In this document: positions 6,785 through 9,727 of the stretch, one piece after another | Position numbering within the stretch: the stretch's first letter is position 1 | Layout of the letters: each line of letters begins with the position of its first letter | Origin: Bacteroidales bacterium | GTDB taxonomy: Bacteria; Bacteroidota; Bacteroidia; Bacteroidales; Muribaculaceae | Reading direction: 5' to 3' | DNA length: 9,727 bases | NCBI GenBank assembly: GCA_900767075.1 | Contig: CAAFXX010000517.1 | Coordinates: 1 to 9,727, forward strand | Program-made: the position numbers and the translations under genes | Notes under the pieces: generated by a model | Seen by the model: the letters and a program-made list of their open reading frames with translations, nothing else | Databases searched by the model: none | Told to the model about the DNA's origin: nothing

Positions 6785-7842
6785 ACAAGTTGTCGATTCG
6801 CCAGAAGATAGCCCTCGAGCTTAATCGACGGATAAAGGAGAAACTGCGCGAAGAGCATCCCCTCAGGCAACTGTTCTGGGAGTGTACGTGGCGTTGCAAC
6901 CTCTCCTGCCGTCATTGCGGGAGCGACTGCAAAAGCTCCTCCGCATTGCCCGACATGCCTGCCGATGATTTTCTCCGTGTGGTCGACTCATTGCTTCCAC
7001 ACGTCGACCCGCATACGCTGAACGTTGTCATAACCGGAGGCGAGCCTCTCGTGCGCGATGATATTGAGTATGTCGGCAAGCAGCTCTACGACCGCGAGAT
7101 TCCATGGGGATTCGTCACCAACGGTCTTCTGCTCACTGAGCAACGCTTCGAGAGACTGCGTGCCGCCGGTCTGCACAACATTACAATCAGTCTCGACGGA
7201 CTTGAGGAAGACCACAACTGGATGAGAAACCATCCCAAATCATTTACAAAAGCCATTGAAGCCATCCGTATGGTGGCACGTGCCGGCAACCTGAATTTTG
7301 ATGTCGTGACATGCGTCAACCGCCGCTCTCTGCCGCGACTCGCGGAAATCAAGGAGCTGCTCGTGGATGCCGGCGTGAAGCAATGGCGACTCTTCACAAT
7401 ATTTCCTTCGGGAAGGGCTGCCGCATATCCGGAATTCAAGCTTTCGCATGAGGAACTCGACACTCTGATGCGTTTCATAGTCGAGACGCGCCGGGAAGGT
7501 CGCATAAAGGCATCCTTCTGCTGCGAAGGATTCATGGGCGGTTACGAAGGACTCGTGCGCGACACCTTCTTCGACTGTCATGCAGGAATTACGGTCGGCT
7601 CCGTGCTTCTCAACGGCGGAATCGGGGCTTGCCCCAGCATCCGTGCAGACTACCGTCAGGGCAACATTTACAAAGATGACTTCTGGGACATCTGGCAAAA
7701 CCGTTTCCGGCAATACCGCGAGCGTTCATGGATGAAGACAGGCAGCTGTGCCGACTGCCGTTTCTGGCGCTACTGCGAAGGCAACGGCATGCATTTGCGC
7801 GATTCCGACGGGCACCTGATGCATTGCGCCATCATTGACTGA
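6781..7842 (+). CDS. Radical SAM/SPASM enzyme of the rSAM/lipoprotein system
   Basis: The 353-residue product has the radical SAM cluster motif C39-x3-C43-x2-C46 (CNLSCRHC), with extra cysteines at 35 and 50. The SAM-binding GGEP is at 86-89, and typical TIM-barrel strands follow (WGFVTNG, NITISLDG). The C-terminal SPASM-type region carries Cys266, Cys284, Cys323, Cys326, Cys332 and Cys349 (CHAGITVGS, GACPSI, GSCADCRFWRYCEGNG, LMHC), expected to bind auxiliary iron-sulphur clusters. A Cys247-Cys248 pair precedes it. SPASM enzymes usually modify ribosomally made peptides or protein side chains; the coupled lipoprotein is the obvious candidate substrate, but this has not been shown from sequence. 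The enzyme has no signal peptide and is cytoplasmic, so any modification would precede export. Its start lies inside the lipoprotein stop codon (ATGA), which fixes the start. Confidence 0.9.
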   Translation: MNKLSIRQKIALELNRRIKEKLREEHPLRQLFWECTWRCNLSCRHCGSDCKSSSALPDMPADDFLRVVDSLLPHVDPHTLNVVITGGEPLVRDDIEYVGKQLYDREIPWGFVTNGLLLTEQRFERLRAAGLHNITISLDGLEEDHNWMRNHPKSFTKAIEAIRMVARAGNLNFDVVTCVNRRSLPRLAEIKELLVDAGVKQWRLFTIFPSGRAAAYPEFKLSHEELDTLMRFIVETRREGRIKASFCCEGFMGGYEGLVRDTFFDCHAGITVGSVLLNGGIGACPSIRADYRQGNIYKDDFWDIWQNRFRQYRERSWMKTGSCADCRFWRYCEGNGMHLRDSDGHLMHCAIID

Positions 7843-7866
7843 TATCACACCTGTGTAATCTAATAC

Positions 7867-7913
7867 AAAACCACCCCCGCCATCTTGAATTTCAGCATGG
7901 CGGGGATGGTTTT
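7867..7913. terminator. Symmetric bidirectional terminator between convergent genes
   Basis: AAAACCACCCCCGCCAT (7867-7883) pairs with ATGGCGGGGATGGTTTT (7897-7913): 17 positions with a single C-A mismatch and a 13-base loop. The A-run on the left and T-run on the right make it work in both directions. It can end the radical SAM operon from the left and the YitT transcript from the right. Confidence 0.88.
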
Positions 7914-7984
7914 ATATTTGAGGCTGCTTAAGAATATCTCTTATATGCCTTTATTAAACATAAATTAGTTTAGATTAATTCGCT

Positions 7985-8989
7985 TTATGAGGTCTGACTT
8001 ACATTGTCATATTCAGGCATTTTTTCGATTTTATACTCCGAACTCTCTTCGGGCGCCGGCTCCGTTTTCTTCTTCATCTTGACTTTCAGCTGGTCGAAGC
8101 CTTTGCCATAGACGCCGTTGACGTTGGTCTGAGTGATGAAGGCTTCGGGATCGATGCTCTTGACGATGCGTGAGATGGTGACAGCCTCGATCTTACGACA
8201 CCATACCATCAGCACCTTCACATCATGCTTGGTGTACCATCCGATACCGTCCATCACCGTCACACCGCGATGGGCGTCGTGATTGATGCGGTCGGCTATC
8301 TCCCGCCATTTCTGGGAAAAGATCACGAACTGGTTTGCCTGACGGTTGGTGTTGATCAGCATGTCGGTGATATAGGAATATATGAAGATGATCACCCAAC
8401 CGTATATGATGCGAGGAACCGTACTTTGTATGCGCTCTTCGAGAGTTCCGTCGAATGGGAGCAGAAATGTCAGGGCGACGATCGACATGTCGACGAGCAT
8501 CAGCGTTCTGCCGACGCTGACGTTCGACACTTTAGCCACCATCGCGGCAACGATGTCGGAGCCTCCCGACGTGCCGTTGTGGATGTAGATGGTGCCAATG
8601 CCGAGTCCAAGCAGGATACCTCCGAGCACGACGCTCATCGTCGGATCCTCGATAAGAGGCGGTCGCGACATAAAGAAGTTCTCTATCATACCGATAAAGA
8701 TCGAGATGCCTGTGGCGCCGAAGATCGTGCGCAGCACGAAGGCTTTGCCGAGCATCCGTCCGCCGCCGACGAGGAGCATGAGGTTGACGCCATACATGGT
8801 GACGGCTACCGGGATGAGTCCGCCGGTGGCGAAATATACGAGAGTGCCGAGGCCCGCCATACCGCCGATCACGATGTGGTAAGGGAGAATGAACGCGCAG
8901 AAGCCTATCGCATAAAGCGCAAGGCCTACGAGAATCATCACATAGTCGCGGGCATTGTTCATCAGACTGTCGTATCTGTGTCTGGTCAT
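7985..8989 (-). CDS. YitT-family membrane protein with C-terminal DUF2179 domain
   Basis: The 334-residue product has the YitT layout. The N-terminal half holds about six hydrophobic segments (about 14-36, 43-56, 59-75, 118-136, 160-178 and 192-210, with a weaker one at 88-107). It includes the family motif HNGTSGGSDIVAA at 138-149. A cytoplasmic DUF2179 domain covers about 218-302 (RGVTVMDGIGWYTKHDVKVL, AVTISRIVKSIDPEAFITQTNVNGVYGKGF). A charged Lys/Glu-rich tail of about 30 residues ends the protein. The family is widespread in Bacteria; it is an integral membrane protein of unproven function, sometimes proposed as a transporter. The ATG at 8989 is followed by a second Met at residue 10 that could also serve. 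No clear ribosome binding site is visible. A weak -7-like TGCATTTG (minus strand, 9035-9042) lies 46 bases upstream. The gene is convergent with the radical SAM operon and shares its terminator. Confidence 0.92.
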   Translation of the reverse strand: MTRHRYDSLMNNARDYVMILVGLALYAIGFCAFILPYHIVIGGMAGLGTLVYFATGGLIPVAVTMYGVNLMLLVGGGRMLGKAFVLRTIFGATGISIFIGMIENFFMSRPPLIEDPTMSVVLGGILLGLGIGTIYIHNGTSGGSDIVAAMVAKVSNVSVGRTLMLVDMSIVALTFLLPFDGTLEERIQSTVPRIIYGWVIIFIYSYITDMLINTNRQANQFVIFSQKWREIADRINHDAHRGVTVMDGIGWYTKHDVKVLMVWCRKIEAVTISRIVKSIDPEAFITQTNVNGVYGKGFDQLKVKMKKKTEPAPEESSEYKIEKMPEYDNVSQTS

Positions 8990-9061
8990 GATGTCTGGAA
9001 TTTAAGGTTATGTTTTTTCGTGGTATAAAAGGTTCAAATGCATCTTGACCCACTGTCCTCC

Positions 9062-9075
9062 GCCTTTGCAAAGGC
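9062..9075. repeat. Perfect 14-bp palindrome upstream of the YitT gene
   Basis: GCCTTTGCAAAGGC reads the same on both strands and lies 73 bases upstream of the YitT start codon. It is a possible operator for a dimeric regulator. Its core TTTGCAAA also occurs twice before the sigma-barrel gene (4546-4553 and 4566-4573). No known regulator is assigned to this sequence. Confidence 0.35.
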
Positions 9076-9320
9076 ATCAACAGCGAGCCGCGTCCCGGAA
9101 TGAGAATATGTTTCAACCAATTTTCATTAAACGAAAAATCTATGTTTCAACAGCATCAATAGTACAATCCGAAAACCAGCACAAAATTAGACATAAAATT
9201 CGAATTTCAAAGTTTTTTCAGACTTTTTCTTCCGAGCTTAACACAAGTAATGATTTTGAAAATAATTCTACTACATACAGCCCCAACCCTCACCTTTTGA
9301 CACAGAATAAATTGACAAGT

Positions 9321-9348
9321 GGCGATACAAGCTTTTCATGTATCTGCC
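9321..9348. other. Hairpin in the YitT-DUF1232 intergenic region
   Basis: GGCGATACA (9321-9329) pairs with TGTATC (9339-9344) and GCC (9346-9348), giving nine base pairs with one bulged base and a 9-base loop. A weaker hairpin (GAAC/GTTC, 9351-9363) follows immediately. It may be part of a transcribed leader or 3' region; no known RNA family is recognised. Confidence 0.35.
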
Positions 9349-9504
9349 CTGAACCTCAAGTTCTTCTTCAGAGCAACCGCCAAAACTAATATATGGCATA
9401 AATTTAATCCCACCTCTGCGAAAAGCGGCAGAAATGGGCAGTTTCCGGGTCATAAGAAGCCGGTTCTCAATTCTATTTTTCAAGGCTCAACATATGTTAT
9501 TACA

Positions 9505-9727
9505 TCAACCCATTCCCGGGATATGCAGGTCTGCATCTGAGACGTTGCCGAACCACTCACGAAGCCGGGATTTCGCTTTGCTGAAAGTTTCAGGCGAGAG
9601 ATTGCTCCATATCTGACGGAGCACAAATAGCAGTGCTGTCATGTCGTCTGTAAAACCTCCCGGAAGAGCATCTGGAATAAGGTCGAGAGGCAGGATGAGG
9701 TAACCGAGCGCAGCCAACAACATAAGA
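9505..9727 (-). CDS. DUF1232 (YkvA-family) protein, 5' end beyond the window
   Basis: The frame on the minus strand is still open at the right edge, so the start lies outside; the ATG at 9723 is preceded by an in-frame Leu codon and is probably internal. The 73 or so visible residues contain the DUF1232 signature: a short hydrophobic helix, LILPLDLIPDALPG, then GFTDDMTALLFVLRQIW. This is followed by a charged C-terminal helix ending KSRLREWFGNVSDADLHIPGMG. DUF1232/YkvA proteins are small membrane-associated proteins of unknown function. The stop is at 9505-9507. No terminator is evident downstream. Confidence 0.8.
   Translation of the reverse strand, partial: LMLLAALGYLILPLDLIPDALPGGFTDDMTALLFVLRQIWSNLSPETFSKAKSRLREWFGNVSDADLHIPGMG

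Larger units (their letters stand above)
8990..9504. other. Intergenic region of about 515 bases, no convincing gene
   Basis: This stretch lies between the YitT start and the end of the DUF1232 gene, both on the minus strand. It is AT-rich, and short open frames in it show no family signature. It holds several symmetric sequences: GCCTTTGCAAAGGC at 9062-9075, AAATTCGAATTT at 9196-9207 and AACATATGTT at 9489-9498. It also holds two hairpins, one at 9321-9348 (GGCGATACA with TGTATC-t-GCC) and one at 9409-9438 (CCCA..CTGC with GCAG..TGGG). Neither hairpin is followed by a T-run, so no terminator for the DUF1232 gene can be called. Confidence 0.6.

Noticed and set aside
7086..7713. Minus-strand frames of 149 and 157 codons
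   Set aside because: Both lie antisense to the radical SAM gene, whose cysteine motifs and coupled start are unambiguous.
8225..9028. Open frame of 267 codons on the plus strand
   Set aside because: It is antisense to the well-supported YitT gene, rich in His, Asp and Glu as expected of a shadow frame, and has no recognisable domain.
9045..9389. Open frame of 114 codons on the plus strand in the intergenic gap
   Set aside because: Its composition is like translated AT-rich non-coding DNA, with no domain, no signal and no clear promoter at the right distance.
9271..9483. Open frame of 70 codons on the minus strand downstream of the DUF1232 gene
   Set aside because: No recognisable motif, and no ribosome binding site or promoter; the hairpin at 9409-9438 falls inside it. 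A small unknown gene cannot be fully excluded.

Overview
The window reads as a Bacteroidota chromosome, most likely order Bacteroidales; a Muribaculaceae-like gut lineage is possible but is only a guess. The support is: Bacteroides-type promoter elements (TAnnTTTG, with the identical 10-mer TAATTTTGCG upstream of two genes), few Shine-Dalgarno sequences, an OMP_b-brl_3-type TonB-dependent receptor, and a radical SAM/lipoprotein pair of a kind known from Bacteroidales. No insertion sequence, CRISPR array, tRNA or rRNA was seen.

Layout. 1-789 is the 3' part of a HipA-family kinase gene. 844-3009 and 3051-3869, probably one transcript, encode a short TonB-dependent outer-membrane receptor and a PAP2 lipid phosphatase. 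3982-4473 encodes a META-domain lipoprotein with its own promoter, closed by a rho-independent terminator at 4516-4548. 4593-6230 encodes the most unusual protein here. 6329-7842 holds a translationally coupled lipoprotein and radical SAM/SPASM enzyme. A symmetric hairpin at 7867-7913 can terminate transcription from both sides. On the minus strand follow a YitT-family membrane protein (7985-8989), about 515 AT-rich non-coding bases, and the 3' part of a DUF1232 (YkvA) gene that runs off the right edge.

The central observation is the 545-residue product of 4593-6230. It is one uninterrupted chain with an ECF-type sigma factor (regions 2 and 4), one transmembrane helix, a Pro/Ser/Thr-rich linker of about 110 residues, and a C-terminal outer-membrane beta-barrel. 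In Bacteroides, barrels of this kind belong to separate dual-membrane-spanning anti-sigma factors (Dma). Here the barrel and helix are joined directly to the sigma factor, with no room for an anti-sigma domain. If the reading is right, the transcription factor itself spans inner membrane, periplasm and outer membrane.

A likely target follows directly downstream. The regions upstream of the sigma gene and of the lipoprotein/radical SAM pair share ATGCAGCATTT, then exactly 12 bases, then yATCTTwAyAT. This suggests one surface-sensing unit: the sigma-barrel protein may activate its own gene and an operon that makes a lipoprotein and its putative modifying enzyme. The fusion and the shared motif are seen in the sequence; the regulatory circuit is inference.
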